A stretch of DNA of 64,000 nt from Nocardia acididurans (GCF_016741815.1 NZ_JAERRJ010000002.1:496001-560000); one strand, 5' to 3'; positions 17,201 through 26,037 are shown, numbered from the stretch's first letter. The notes: generated by a model not told the origin, from the letters alone. A program made the numbers and translations.

Positions 17201-18289
17201 ATGAGCGGCGAGACCGCGCGCGGGTGTCGCGGCTGCGGCTCCGCATCGCTGATCCGGATCCTCGACCTCGGCAAAATGCCTGCCGCAGACGACTTTCCGG
17301 AGCTGGAGACGGAATCCGCCGCGACCGAGGCCGCTCATCCGCTGGCCATGGACTACTGCACGGCGTGCGGGCTGGCGCAGCTCGCCGAGGACGACACCGT
17401 CACCGCCGAACCGCGCGGGGTGGAGCCGCAGGCGCTGCGGGATCAGGCCGCCGACGCCCTGGCCCGGGTCGCCGCCGCCGGATGGCTGTCCGGCGGCACG
17501 GTCCGGGAATTCGGCAGCCCGCACGGCGGCAGCTGGCTTCCGCTGCTCACCGAGCGCGGCTGCACCGAGACCCGGGACGCCGCCGATGTGGTGATCGACT
17601 GCTTCGGCATCATGCACGTGCCCGATCAGCGCGCGGCCTTCGCGGTGCGCGCGGCCGCCACCGCACCCGGCGGAGTGCTGCTGCTGCAGTTCCACTCACT
17701 GCACGCCATCGCCGCGCACGGCCAGTGGAATGCGCTGCGGCACGGGCATTTCGCCTACTACACCCTGGCCGCGCTGCGCCGATTGCTGGCCGACGCGGGC
17801 ATGAGCGCGGTCACCGCGTGGGAGTTCCCGCTCTACGGCGGCACGGTACTGGTCGCCGCGGTGCACGGCGAGGCCGAATCCGATGCCACCGTGCAGCGCA
17901 TTCTGGCGGCGGAATCCGATGTGGCGGAACTGCTCCCGGACCTCCAGCACGCCGCCGACGAGCAGGCTCGCGCACTGCGCGCCTGGCTCGAGGCCGAAGC
18001 CGTTGCCGGACACCGGGTGTACGCCTACGGCGCGGCCTCGCGGGCGGTGGCGCTGTTCCATCTGGCGGGCGTGCACCGGGGACTGCTCACGGCGGTCGCC
18101 GACGCCTCCCCGGGCAAACAGGGGCGGCGTATGCCGGGCACCGACGTGCCCATTATTTCCCCGGCGGAACTTGTTGCCGCGCAGCCGGATCGAGTCTTCC
18201 TGACGCTGCCGGACCTGCTGCCCGAGGTCCGGTCGCGGCTGCCCGAACTCGAAGGGAGGTGGGTGGTACAACCGGACGGGTCACCGTAG
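17201..18289 (+). CDS. C-methyltransferase-like protein with reduced SAM domain
   Basis: A 362-residue protein laid out like the sugar C-methyltransferase at 12926: N-terminal 'CRGCGSASLIRILDLGKMPAADDF' and 'YCTACGLAQLAE' (four zinc-type cysteines), middle 'GILMHVPD'-like segment 'CFGIMHVPDQRAAF', and C-terminal 'RVYAYGAASRAVALFHLAG'. The SAM-binding part is short: where the sister protein has 'VASNDGYLL', this one has 'FGSPHGGSWLPLL', with no acidic residue after the glycine loop. It may be a weak or non-catalytic paralogue, or bind a different cofactor. It closes the deoxysugar block. Confidence 0.75.
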   Translation: MSGETARGCRGCGSASLIRILDLGKMPAADDFPELETESAATEAAHPLAMDYCTACGLAQLAEDDTVTAEPRGVEPQALRDQAADALARVAAAGWLSGGTVREFGSPHGGSWLPLLTERGCTETRDAADVVIDCFGIMHVPDQRAAFAVRAAATAPGGVLLLQFHSLHAIAAHGQWNALRHGHFAYYTLAALRRLLADAGMSAVTAWEFPLYGGTVLVAAVHGEAESDATVQRILAAESDVAELLPDLQHAADEQARALRAWLEAEAVAGHRVYAYGAASRAVALFHLAGVHRGLLTAVADASPGKQGRRMPGTDVPIISPAELVAAQPDRVFLTLPDLLPEVRSRLPELEGRWVVQPDGSP

Positions 18290-18531
18290 GCGCAAACGAA
18301 ACAGCTTGGCACGCAATGTCGGTCGCCAGGCAGCGTTCGCACTATCTGTGACCGCGATCATGCGAATGCACTCACGCACCGGTCAGTCTGGTGGGATAGT
18401 CTCAGCGTGAGGTCGATCACCGGCCAAGGGGGAAGTACGGCGATGTCCTGCGTCCCGATCGCACTGGGGAAATCAATTGCGCGCGTGCCCATTACGCGCA
18501 CGCTGCACCTGATGAGGGAATGGGAACAATC

Positions 18532-19158
18532 ATGAAGCGCTCCATTTCGCGTGCCGCGGCGCGCACCGTGGCCATCGCGGCCGCCCTGACCATCGGCCTG
18601 TCGATGAGCACCGGCACCTCGCCGGCCGGCATCGACTCCGCCAACTCCATCGTCGACCGCCAGGACCGCACGGTCGAGGCCATCCAGATGGACACCGGCA
18701 TCCAGTTCGTACCGCCGCTGGACGGAAACCCGCTGTCGCGGGAGTGGTTCCACAGCGGCAAGGCCGCCTGGAAGATCTCCGGCCCCAAGGCCGAGGACTG
18801 GTCGGGCACCATCTCCGTCGGCTACCAGGTCGGCTTCCCGGCCGCCCTCAACGGGAAGCTACGTTTCAGCTGGTACACCCCGAACCTGGGCGTCGAGGTC
18901 GACAGCGATCCCAGCCTCATCATCAACGATCTCGTGCCGCGCGCGGGTGTCGAGGTCGAGGTCGGCTTCGGCCCGGGCATCGAGACCATCGAGGCCGCCA
19001 GCGGCGATATCTCGGGCACCGACGGCTACATCCAGATGTCGGGCTTCCACGGCACGGTCACCGGCGTGCTGGGCCAGCTGTCGATCCGGCCCTGGGTCAA
19101 GATCGTGACCAGCAATGGCGACACCGTCATCACCTACGGGCCGCTCTGGCAGATCTGA
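18532..19158 (+). CDS. MspA family porin
   Basis: A 208-residue secreted protein. A signal peptide of about 30 residues is followed by 'DRQDRTVEAIQMDTGIQFVPPLDGNPLSREWFHSGKAAWKISG', the opening typical of MspA-type porins of mycolic-acid bacteria, and a beta-rich body with 'VGYQVGFPAALNG' and 'LVPRAGVEVEVGFGPGIE'. Porins of this group form octameric channels in the mycolate outer membrane. The ATG at 18532 is preferred because GGGAA precedes it by eight bases. Its 3' end overlaps the GT2 gene by 29 bases on the opposite strand. Confidence 0.87.
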   Translation: MKRSISRAAARTVAIAAALTIGLSMSTGTSPAGIDSANSIVDRQDRTVEAIQMDTGIQFVPPLDGNPLSREWFHSGKAAWKISGPKAEDWSGTISVGYQVGFPAALNGKLRFSWYTPNLGVEVDSDPSLIINDLVPRAGVEVEVGFGPGIETIEAASGDISGTDGYIQMSGFHGTVTGVLGQLSIRPWVKIVTSNGDTVITYGPLWQI

Positions 19159-19927
19159 TCCGCGCGCGCAGGCGATCTGCGGCGGCGACGGCCAGTCGTA
19201 GATCGCCCGTCAGGACCGGGGCGCGGCCCACCAGCTCGGGGTACTCCGCGCGCAGCCGATGCTGGAAGCGCCACAGCTGGGCCAGCGGGGCGGCGCCCGG
19301 ATCATGCCAGGCGGCAAGGGTTTCCGGCTGGCCGTAGAAGGACCCGAAGGCGCTCATCCGGGCGATCAGGTCCACATGCATGGGGAACGCCGGATCGCCG
19401 CGATAGCCGCCCACCCGATCGAAATCGGCGCGGCGGAAGACGGTGGCCGCGGTGGGGCCGAACTCGGCGGGACCACGGCGCACGATCGTGCGCATCAGGG
19501 TGCGAATATCGCGCTGCCCCAGCAGATTCGGCAGCCCTACCTCGGTGGCCAGCACCTGGCCCTGTTCGTCGAGCAGCTGGAATTTGGCGCAGCACACCGC
19601 GATCCCGTTGTCGGCCATCACCGTCACCTGCTGATCGAACGCGCCCGGCAGCAGGATGTCACCGGGGCACACCACCGTCACCAGCCGGCGGGTGGTCAGT
19701 GAGACCGCCCGATTGCGGTTCTCGCCCTCGGGCAGCGGCACCTCGTTGCGCACCACGCGCAGCCGTACGTCGGCGAAGGATTTCGCGATGGTTCCCGTCT
19801 CGTCGGTGCTCGCGTTGTCGAGCAGGATCACCTCGATATCGGTGTCCTGCTCCAGAATCGAGCGCATCGTCCGCTCGAGGCCGCGCCCGGCGTCACGCGC
19901 CGGGACGCACACCGACAGGATGCCCAT
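19130..19927 (-). CDS. GT2 family glycosyltransferase
   Basis: A 265-residue GT-A glycosyltransferase: 'LSVCVPARDAGRGLERTMRSILEQ' and 'EVILLDNASTDETGTIA' are the usual GT2 opening. The metal/donor motif is 'VCPGDILLPG', a GD variant of DxD. The C-terminal part 'FRRADFDRVGGY...MHVDLIARMSAFG' fits the family. It should add a sugar in the cytoplasm. It faces the porin gene tail to tail, overlapping by 29 bases, and the serine hydrolase gene behind it starts a different group. Confidence 0.87.
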   Translation of the reverse strand: MGILSVCVPARDAGRGLERTMRSILEQDTDIEVILLDNASTDETGTIAKSFADVRLRVVRNEVPLPEGENRNRAVSLTTRRLVTVVCPGDILLPGAFDQQVTVMADNGIAVCCAKFQLLDEQGQVLATEVGLPNLLGQRDIRTLMRTIVRRGPAEFGPTAATVFRRADFDRVGGYRGDPAFPMHVDLIARMSAFGSFYGQPETLAAWHDPGAAPLAQLWRFQHRLRAEYPELVGRAPVLTGDLRLAVAAADRLRARIRSARAARR

Positions 19928-19963
19928 CCGCTCCCCCTGATCCCACGTCGTCGAATCGACACA

Positions 19964-21121
19964 TCATGCGTCAGAGCACAGTGCGGCGTCCACCACATCG
20001 TCGAGGTCCGCGCCGCGCTGCGCGCCGCCGAACATATCCGGGATCTGGTTCAGGCTGATCACCACCGAGCGGTCGCCGGCCGTGCCGCCGTAGACGAAGC
20101 TGCCGTGCATGGTGCCGCCGTGCCCCCAGACATCCAGGCCGCAGGAGCTCACCCGGTGGAACAGGCCCAGGCCGAAGTCGTCGGATCGGCGGAAATCACC
20201 GGAGGGAACGGTTTTCCGCATCTCGTCCAGCTGGGCCGGGGCCAGCACCCGGCCGCCGACGAGCGCGGCGAAGAAGCGGCTCAGGTCGGCGCTGGTGGAC
20301 ACCATGGCCCCGTCGGCCAGGCCCCAGCCGGGGTCGATATCGGTGAGATCGACGCGGAGTCCGTCGCCGAAATCGTGGTAGGCGCGGGCGTGCGGGCCAC
20401 GAATCACCGACTCCGCCGGGAAGACCGGCCAGTAGGTGTCGGTCAGCCCCAGCGGCAGCAGGATGCGGCGGGTCACCTCCACGCCCACCGGGACGCCGGT
20501 CACGCGCTCCACGATCTGTCCGGCCAGCAGGTAGTTGGTGTTGGAGTAGACGGCCCGCTCACCCGGCTGCCGGTCGGCGGTCTTGGCCAGACCCATGCGG
20601 ATCAGATCGTCGGCGGTGCGCCACTGCCGCAGTGCCGCAACCGATTCCGTATCCAGGTCGGTGAGATAGTCCGGGATCGCGCTGGTGTGCTGGAGCAGCT
20701 GTCGCACGGTGATGACCGTGCCGTCGCCGCCGGGGCCGCGCACCACGCCCGGCAGGTAGCGCTCCACCGGGACGTCCAGCTCGATGCGGCCCTCACCCAC
20801 GAGCTGCAGCACGGTGGCGGCGACGAAGGTCTTGGTATTGCTGGCGATCCGCACCTGGGCATTGTCCGGGAAGGCCGCGCCGGTGCCGAGATCGCCTGTG
20901 CCGGAGTTGATCTGGCTGCTGCGCTCACCCCGGGTCAGCACCAGCTGCGCGCCGGGCACATCCATGCCCGCCACCAGGGCGTCCAGGTCGGCGTGCAGTC
21001 TGCCGTCGAGGGCGTCCGACTGGGCGTCGGGCGTTCCGGTGGTGACGAGCGCCGCCGCCGCGGCGATGACGACCACACCGAAGGTCTTGGCGGCCGTCGA
21101 GAGTGCGGCACCGCGTCGCAT
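19964..21121 (-). CDS. Exported serine hydrolase (beta-lactamase/D-Ala carboxypeptidase fold)
   Basis: A 385-residue protein with an N-terminal signal or anchor segment (residues about 10-35) and a class C beta-lactamase-like domain: SNTK (SxxK), 'VYSNTNYLLAG' (YxN) and 'WGHGGTMHGS' (HxG replacing KTG). Such proteins are esterases, peptidases or D-Ala-D-Ala carboxypeptidase-like enzymes acting outside the membrane. The ATG at 21121 has GGAGG five bases upstream. A close relative lies at 34063-35217. It is not evidence for beta-lactam resistance, because class-defining residues are not all present. Confidence 0.85.
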   Translation of the reverse strand: MRRGAALSTAAKTFGVVVIAAAAALVTTGTPDAQSDALDGRLHADLDALVAGMDVPGAQLVLTRGERSSQINSGTGDLGTGAAFPDNAQVRIASNTKTFVAATVLQLVGEGRIELDVPVERYLPGVVRGPGGDGTVITVRQLLQHTSAIPDYLTDLDTESVAALRQWRTADDLIRMGLAKTADRQPGERAVYSNTNYLLAGQIVERVTGVPVGVEVTRRILLPLGLTDTYWPVFPAESVIRGPHARAYHDFGDGLRVDLTDIDPGWGLADGAMVSTSADLSRFFAALVGGRVLAPAQLDEMRKTVPSGDFRRSDDFGLGLFHRVSSCGLDVWGHGGTMHGSFVYGGTAGDRSVVISLNQIPDMFGGAQRGADLDDVVDAALCSDA

Positions 21122-21218
21122 AGGTCCTCCAGAAAGAGAGTGGCCGGCGAGGGGAACCGGCCAGCAGGACATACGCGAGGTGTGCGCACGCGGTTCTAGA
21201 TCGATACGGGTCGTGATT

Positions 21219-22796
21219 TCAGAAGGTCATGCCCGGGGCCGTCCATTCGCTGCACAGCCAGCGGCCGTCGACGTACTCCATGGTCATGGTGATGTTCTGG
21301 GTCTCGGTGGTATCGGCCTTGCCCTGCGTGGAATTGACCACCAGGATCTTCGCGTCGAACGTGTAGCGGGTGCCGCTGCCGGAGGTGACCGTGCAGGTGG
21401 CGTCGGTGCCGCGGGAATGCTCGGAATCGGCGGCCACCAGGGCGGCGACGCTGGGCATGATCAACTCCGCCTTCCCCTTCCAGGAGCCGGTCGCACCGGC
21501 CATGACCTTGGCCAGCCAGCCGTCGCCGTCGTTGTAGTCGTAGGTGGTCATGAGCAGGGCGTAATCGCAGGCGGCGCGGTTCGCGGCCTGCTCGGTCGCC
21601 CCGGCGTCCCCGGCGCCCGAGGAGGAGCCGGAGTCGCCGAATCGCACCGCGCCGCTGCCGAACCCGATACCGGCTCCGGCCGCGACCAGCAGCACGACGA
21701 GGAAGGCGAGCAGCAACCTGCGCCTGCCGCGGCGCGGGCGGGCCGGTGGCGCGCCGTGCCGGGTCGGTATGACGTCCTGTGGATCCGGACCCTGCTGCGG
21801 ATAGGTGCTCGAATCGGTCGGATAGCTCACCGGCGGGCCGGGCGTGGACCCGCGCGTGCCGGGCGCTGTCGGCGGACGGCCGGGCTGGGTGGGGGCCACG
21901 GCGGCCCGGGTGGTGCCGAATCCCGGGTGGGCCGTGGGTGTTTCGCCTCGCACGAACGGCGCGGCCAGTGCCTGCGCGGCGGCGGCCGCCAGTTCGCCGC
22001 AACTGGTGAACCGGTGGTTCCGGTCCTTCGCCAGGGCGCGTTCGATCACCGGGTCGAACGCGGCCGACACATCCGGGTTCACCGCGCTGGGCCGGGGGAT
22101 CTTGCCGTTGAGATGGCCGTTCACCAGTTGGGCGGTGGTGCCGCCCGGATAAGGCAATTCCCCCGTCAGCATGTGAAAGAAGGTGCAGCCCAACGCGTAG
22201 ACGTCCGCGCGCTGATCCATATCGGCCCGCAGTTCGAACTGCTCCGGCGACGCGTACTGGAAGCTGGCGTACACCTCGCCGGTGCGGGTGAGCGCGCTGG
22301 TCTGATCCAGGGCTTTCGCAATCCCGAAGTCCGCCAGGAAGACTCGCTGCTCCGGCCCCCACTCCAGCAGGATGTTGCCGGGCTTCACATCCCGGTGCAG
22401 CACCCCGGCCCGATGCGCGTGATCCAGTGCCCGCGCGGTCTCCCCCAGAATCCGCACCGCGTAGTCCGCCCGCAACGCCCCCTGCGCCAGCACCGCGGCG
22501 ACATCGGTCCCCTCCACGAACTGCATGGCCATCCACAGCCGCTCCGCGGCGGTCCCCCGCGCATACACCGCAACGATATTCGGATGCGACAGCCGGGCCG
22601 CGGTATCCGCCTCCCGCAGAAACCGCGCCCGCACCTCGACGTCGTCGCCCCCGGCACTACTCAGCAGCTTCAGAGCCACGAACCGCGGCAGATCCCGATC
22701 CCGCGCGAGATAGACCTCCCCCATCCCGCCCACGCCGAGCAACCGCTCGATCCGGTACCCCGCGAAGACCTCCCCCGCCGCCAGCTTCCTCCCCAA
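21219..22796 (-). CDS. Receptor-type Ser/Thr protein kinase with extracellular sensor domain
   Basis: A 525-residue Hanks-type kinase. It has a glycine-rich loop 'LLGVGGMGEVY' (residues 19-29), K43 in 'FVALKLL', HRD at 134-136, DFG at 156-158 and 'YASPEQ' near 181, so all catalytic residues are present. A Pro/Thr-rich linker leads to one membrane segment (about 361-380) and a 145-residue extracellular domain with four cysteines and 'ANRAACDYALLMTTYDYNDGDGW'. The best start is a TTG at 22796 with GGAGG upstream, which lies 140 bases inside the HupE-like gene. Coupled expression of the two genes is likely; the ligand is unknown. Confidence 0.85.
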   Translation of the reverse strand: MGRKLAAGEVFAGYRIERLLGVGGMGEVYLARDRDLPRFVALKLLSSAGGDDVEVRARFLREADTAARLSHPNIVAVYARGTAAERLWMAMQFVEGTDVAAVLAQGALRADYAVRILGETARALDHAHRAGVLHRDVKPGNILLEWGPEQRVFLADFGIAKALDQTSALTRTGEVYASFQYASPEQFELRADMDQRADVYALGCTFFHMLTGELPYPGGTTAQLVNGHLNGKIPRPSAVNPDVSAAFDPVIERALAKDRNHRFTSCGELAAAAAQALAAPFVRGETPTAHPGFGTTRAAVAPTQPGRPPTAPGTRGSTPGPPVSYPTDSSTYPQQGPDPQDVIPTRHGAPPARPRRGRRRLLLAFLVVLLVAAGAGIGFGSGAVRFGDSGSSSGAGDAGATEQAANRAACDYALLMTTYDYNDGDGWLAKVMAGATGSWKGKAELIMPSVAALVAADSEHSRGTDATCTVTSGSGTRYTFDAKILVVNSTQGKADTTETQNITMTMEYVDGRWLCSEWTAPGMTF

Positions 22797-24129
22797 ATTC
22801 CCACACCTCCGAGTGCGACTCGCCGCCCACCCTAGCGCGCCCCCGCAGCGCCAGCACCACAACGGCCAGGACACCCGCACCGGCGACGATCGGAAGAATG
22901 GATGTCCCAATCTGATCCGCGGCGCGGGCGATCGGATTGGCGAACCCGAGCCGATCGAGCGCCCATCCGAGCGCCGCGACGATCACCACCGCCGAACCGC
23001 CGACGCGCAGCACGGGCTGCGCCCGGGTGGTGGCCAGCACCAGCAGCGGCGGCAGCGCCAGCGCGACCAGCAGCAGCTGAACAATCTCGATACCCAGATT
23101 GAACCCGAGCACGCTGAGCGCCAACTGCCCCGTGGACAACTTCAATTCGGCCAGCGTGAACGAGAACGCCATCCCGTGAATCAACCCGAACACCCCGGCC
23201 ACCAGAGCTTCCCGTCCCGGAAACAGCGGACGGATCGCATGCGCGCCCCCGACCAGAATCGTCAGCGCGATGAGCGTCTCCACCGGACTCGCCGGAATCT
23301 CGATCCGAGTGAGAGCGCTGACCACGAGCGCCACCGAATGCCCCACGGTGAACGCCACCGTGACCGCGAGAATATGCCGCACAGCCCGCCGCCACCGACT
23401 GTCGGCGTACCACCGCCCATTCCTCGCGATCAGCACAGCGGGCAGCAGCAGCGTGAACAGAAACAGCAGATGATCGGTCCCCTCCAGAATGTGATGCCCG
23501 CCGAGCACCACCATCCCCGCGAACCCCCGCCACACGCTCGCCTCATCGAGATCCACCGCCAGCGGCGGCACAGTCATGGTCTCGCCGTCCACCCGGACAA
23601 CACCGACCTGCCTGGCAGAGTCATCCCCCTCGACCTGTCCCGCACCCCAATCCTGCCGAACCGACACCACAGCCACATGCGTGACCACCTCACGCATGAC
23701 GACGTCATACCCCAGCACGAGCCGCCGCATATCACCCCCCGCAGGCGGCGTCAGCCCCGCGAGGACAACAACCTCCTTGTATCCCCCCACGGCCGATTCC
23801 GCGAAATCCACACGCACATCCCGGATCTCAACCTCCCACGGCACCCCCTCAGCCGAAGCGACCCGCAGATGCTCCCCCACATACCGCACCAGCCCCTCCG
23901 AATCCTCAGCCGACAGCTCCGTACGCACATCGACCGCGATCCCACTGGCCTCCGCAAGATTCCCCGCAGGTATCAACAACTCGGCATCGATCACCCCCTC
24001 CCCCACATCGAGCAGCACAGTGGTCCCCGGCATCGGATGCGCCGACCCGCCGATCGGATTGCACAGCACCACAATCACTGCACACCCCAACGCGACCAGC
24101 AGTCTCCGTAATATTCGTATCACCGCCAC
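22657..24129 (-). CDS. HupE/UreJ-like membrane protein
   Basis: A 490-residue protein. A signal peptide (about residues 1-30) ends 'GGSAHPMPG', a 170-residue extracytoplasmic beta-rich domain follows, and then about seven membrane segments starting with 'HHILEGTDHLLFLFTLLLPA', the HxxxGxDHLLF signature of the HupE/UreJ_2 family (some members are linked to nickel or cobalt uptake). The last 55 residues are Gly/Arg-rich without fold and simply read through the kinase start in another frame. GTG start with GGGGGGAG nine bases upstream. Substrate and role are not known. Confidence 0.82.
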   Translation of the reverse strand: MAVIRILRRLLVALGCAVIVVLCNPIGGSAHPMPGTTVLLDVGEGVIDAELLIPAGNLAEASGIAVDVRTELSAEDSEGLVRYVGEHLRVASAEGVPWEVEIRDVRVDFAESAVGGYKEVVVLAGLTPPAGGDMRRLVLGYDVVMREVVTHVAVVSVRQDWGAGQVEGDDSARQVGVVRVDGETMTVPPLAVDLDEASVWRGFAGMVVLGGHHILEGTDHLLFLFTLLLPAVLIARNGRWYADSRWRRAVRHILAVTVAFTVGHSVALVVSALTRIEIPASPVETLIALTILVGGAHAIRPLFPGREALVAGVFGLIHGMAFSFTLAELKLSTGQLALSVLGFNLGIEIVQLLLVALALPPLLVLATTRAQPVLRVGGSAVVIVAALGWALDRLGFANPIARAADQIGTSILPIVAGAGVLAVVVLALRGRARVGGESHSEVWEFGEEAGGGGGLRGVPDRAVARRGRDGGGLSRAGSGSAAVRGSEAAE

Positions 24130-24285
24130 AGCGTGCGCTCCCCCCGCCCACCCCCGGATCGGTCGATCGACCTATCTTCCCGGGGAGACCCGCGCGCGGC
24201 CCCCGAGGGTGGTGAGGCATGGAATTACCCCGAGAACATGGGCGGAGTTCTCGAGGTAATTCCGGAACCGGTGGGCTGGAACGGG

Positions 24286-24603
24286 TTACGCTTGGATTAC
24301 CTCGATTCCTACCAAGGCGTTCAGGGAATCGCAGCTGGCCCAGGACTGGTTCTGGCCGTATTGGATGGGGCCGTATTTCCAGTAGGTGAAGGGGACGGGC
24401 CAGGCTACGCAGGTGAGTTTCACCTGGTGCCAGGTGGGGAGCTCGCAATTGGCCATTCCACCGGTGTTGAAAATGTTGTAGACGTGGCAGTTGGCTTGCC
24501 ATACGGGCACGTCAGCTTGGGCTACTCCGCCACCAGCGAGCACAGCGCCCGCAGCTGCGGTGGCTACGACGGCGCCGACAGCAAGCCGCTTCGCAGATAG
24601 CAT
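24286..24603 (-). CDS. Small secreted protein of unknown function
   Basis: A 105-residue protein with a clear signal peptide: 'LSAKRLAVGAVVATAAAGAVLAGGGVAQA' cut before DVPVW. The 76-residue mature part has four cysteines (pairs likely) and several aromatic residues ('WQANCHVYNIFNTGG', 'CVAWPVPFTYWKYGP'). No family is recognised. The ATG at 24603 has AGGAGG five bases upstream. It is separate from its neighbours by 130-160 bases, so probably its own transcript. Confidence 0.8.
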   Translation of the reverse strand: MLSAKRLAVGAVVATAAAGAVLAGGGVAQADVPVWQANCHVYNIFNTGGMANCELPTWHQVKLTCVAWPVPFTYWKYGPIQYGQNQSWASCDSLNALVGIEVIQA

Positions 24604-24739
24604 TCCGACCTCCTGAATCGATGTTGTGTGGAAAACATCGTGCGCGGAGCACACTTGTTACTTTCGCAGGCAAAAAGAACCTGTCCACCGGAAATCAGGA
24701 AAAAAATCGCAACCGGGTCAGAAGTATTCGGTGGGGATT

Positions 24740-25450
24740 TCAGCGACTGTTCGGGAGGTCGGAAAAACGGACATTTTCGGCGACCGCGGTGACCGAAAGA
24801 CCGCTGTCGGCCGGCGTGATGGCGGTGAGCCGAGCGCCGAGGGGAAGCTCCTGCAGGGGAACCGTGAAGGTCAGCGAATCACTCAGCAGGGCAAGGGAAA
24901 TCGTGGGACCGCCCGCGATGGACTGCACCGAGACCGGGGTGACCTGGATGCCGTCCGGCACCGGCGCGACCGTCACCACCACCGTCGCGGGCACCGGAAC
25001 CGGGATGCCCTGCACCGAGAAGGTTCCGGTGACCCGCAGGCCATCGGGGCCGTTGGCGAGGGACTCCGTTCCCTCGGGGGCATAGCCCCGCACGACGTCG
25101 TAGGGCACCAGGGCCGTGGCTGTGGCCGTCCCCGCGACCAGGTTCGAGGCATTCCCGCCGAGCACATCGCTCAGCGGCGCGGACACATCGGTCAGATCGA
25201 CCTCGAGATCCCGCACGGAGATCGTGCGATCGGTCCAGGCCCCGACGGTGATGGTGACGTCACGATAGGTGCCGTCGATGGCCTGGGTCAGGAACGGGAA
25301 CCCGCGAATGTCGACTGCCGGATCCTGCGCGAGGTTGTAGCCCGCGGCGATCCTGCGGCCGATCTCGTCCTGCGCCATCGACACCGCCACCCGGTCCCCG
25401 ACGACGAACGCGATCGCCAGCACAACGATCGATATCAGCACTGCGCGCAT
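24740..25450 (-). CDS. LmeA/DUF2993 phospholipid-binding protein
   Basis: A 236-residue protein with an N-terminal membrane or signal segment (residues 3-22), then 'AQDEIGRRIAAGYNLAQDPAVDIRGFPFLTQAIDGTYRDVTITVG', the hallmark 'I.GFPFLTQ' of the DUF2993/LmeA family. In mycobacteria LmeA binds phospholipids in the periplasm and supports lipoarabinomannan/lipomannan elongation; the same envelope role is inferred. Start supported by GAGGGTGAG five bases before ATG. It is divergent from the next secreted protein. Confidence 0.87.
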   Translation of the reverse strand: MRAVLISIVVLAIAFVVGDRVAVSMAQDEIGRRIAAGYNLAQDPAVDIRGFPFLTQAIDGTYRDVTITVGAWTDRTISVRDLEVDLTDVSAPLSDVLGGNASNLVAGTATATALVPYDVVRGYAPEGTESLANGPDGLRVTGTFSVQGIPVPVPATVVVTVAPVPDGIQVTPVSVQSIAGGPTISLALLSDSLTFTVPLQELPLGARLTAITPADSGLSVTAVAENVRFSDLPNSR

Positions 25451-25626
25451 GTACTCACCCTCTCGGCCATGCCTCCATCATGCTGCCGAGACCGCCCGGC
25501 CCGCGGGTGCGCCACCCGCGGATTCCCGCCCGGACCGGACGAAAAGCCAGGTTGCGTCACGCCGGAATGATCGTGTTAACTTGCCCCGCAAGTTATCTCG
25601 TGCACAGTTCTACCCCGGGGGGAACC

Positions 25627-25980
25627 TTGAAACTCATATCCATGTGTGCTGCCGCATGCTCGGCCGCCGCTGTCGCCACCCTCGGCGTGGTCGTCGCCGC
25701 CGGCCCCGCGCAGGCGCAGCAGCCCCGGACCTGCATCTCGGTCGACAACCGCCTGGGCCACGACATCACCGTCTCCTTCGACTACCCGGCCATCGCTCCG
25801 ATGACCGTCGGAGCAGGCGCGCGGGTCACCCCCACCGACGGCCCCGGTGGCGCTCCCCTGCTGTCCCCCAGCGGTTCCTGGACCATCGTTGCCCCGGGCC
25901 AGAAGGAATGGATCTGGGACCCCCACTACCGGGCCATGCCGGGCTGCAACGGCCTGTGGACCGTGCGCCTGCACCCCTGA
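25627..25980 (+). CDS. Small secreted protein of unknown function
   Basis: A 117-residue protein with signal peptide 'LKLISMCAAACSAAAVATLGVVVAAGPAQA' and an 87-residue mature domain with two cysteines, rich in Gly, Pro and Trp ('QKEWIWDPHYRAMPGCNGLW'). No family recognised. A TTG at 25627 is chosen as start because it gives the positive N-terminus and follows a G-run by four bases; ATG 25642 would remove the lysine and is less likely. A good terminator follows directly. Confidence 0.72.
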   Translation: MKLISMCAAACSAAAVATLGVVVAAGPAQAQQPRTCISVDNRLGHDITVSFDYPAIAPMTVGAGARVTPTDGPGGAPLLSPSGSWTIVAPGQKEWIWDPHYRAMPGCNGLWTVRLHP

Positions 25981-25996
25981 CGCAGTCCCGACGCCG

Positions 25997-26037
25997 GGCT
26001 CCCGATCGGTTCGTCCGGTCGGGAGCCTTATTCGTTT
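25997..26037 (+). terminator. Intrinsic terminator after the small secreted protein gene
   Basis: A nine-base stem GGCTCCCGA (25997-26005) pairs with TCGGGAGCC (26019-26027), loop of 13 bases, followed by TTATTCGTTT. It starts 17 bases after the stop codon. Confidence 0.8.

Noticed and set aside
18380..18420. Promoter GATAGT before the MspA porin
   Set aside because: A weak -10 match without a -35 box; too common a pattern to report as a feature.
22813..24111. 432-codon plus-strand frame opposite the HupE-like gene
   Set aside because: Composition dominated by His, Gln, Arg and Pro, with no motif; the minus strand encodes a coherent membrane protein.
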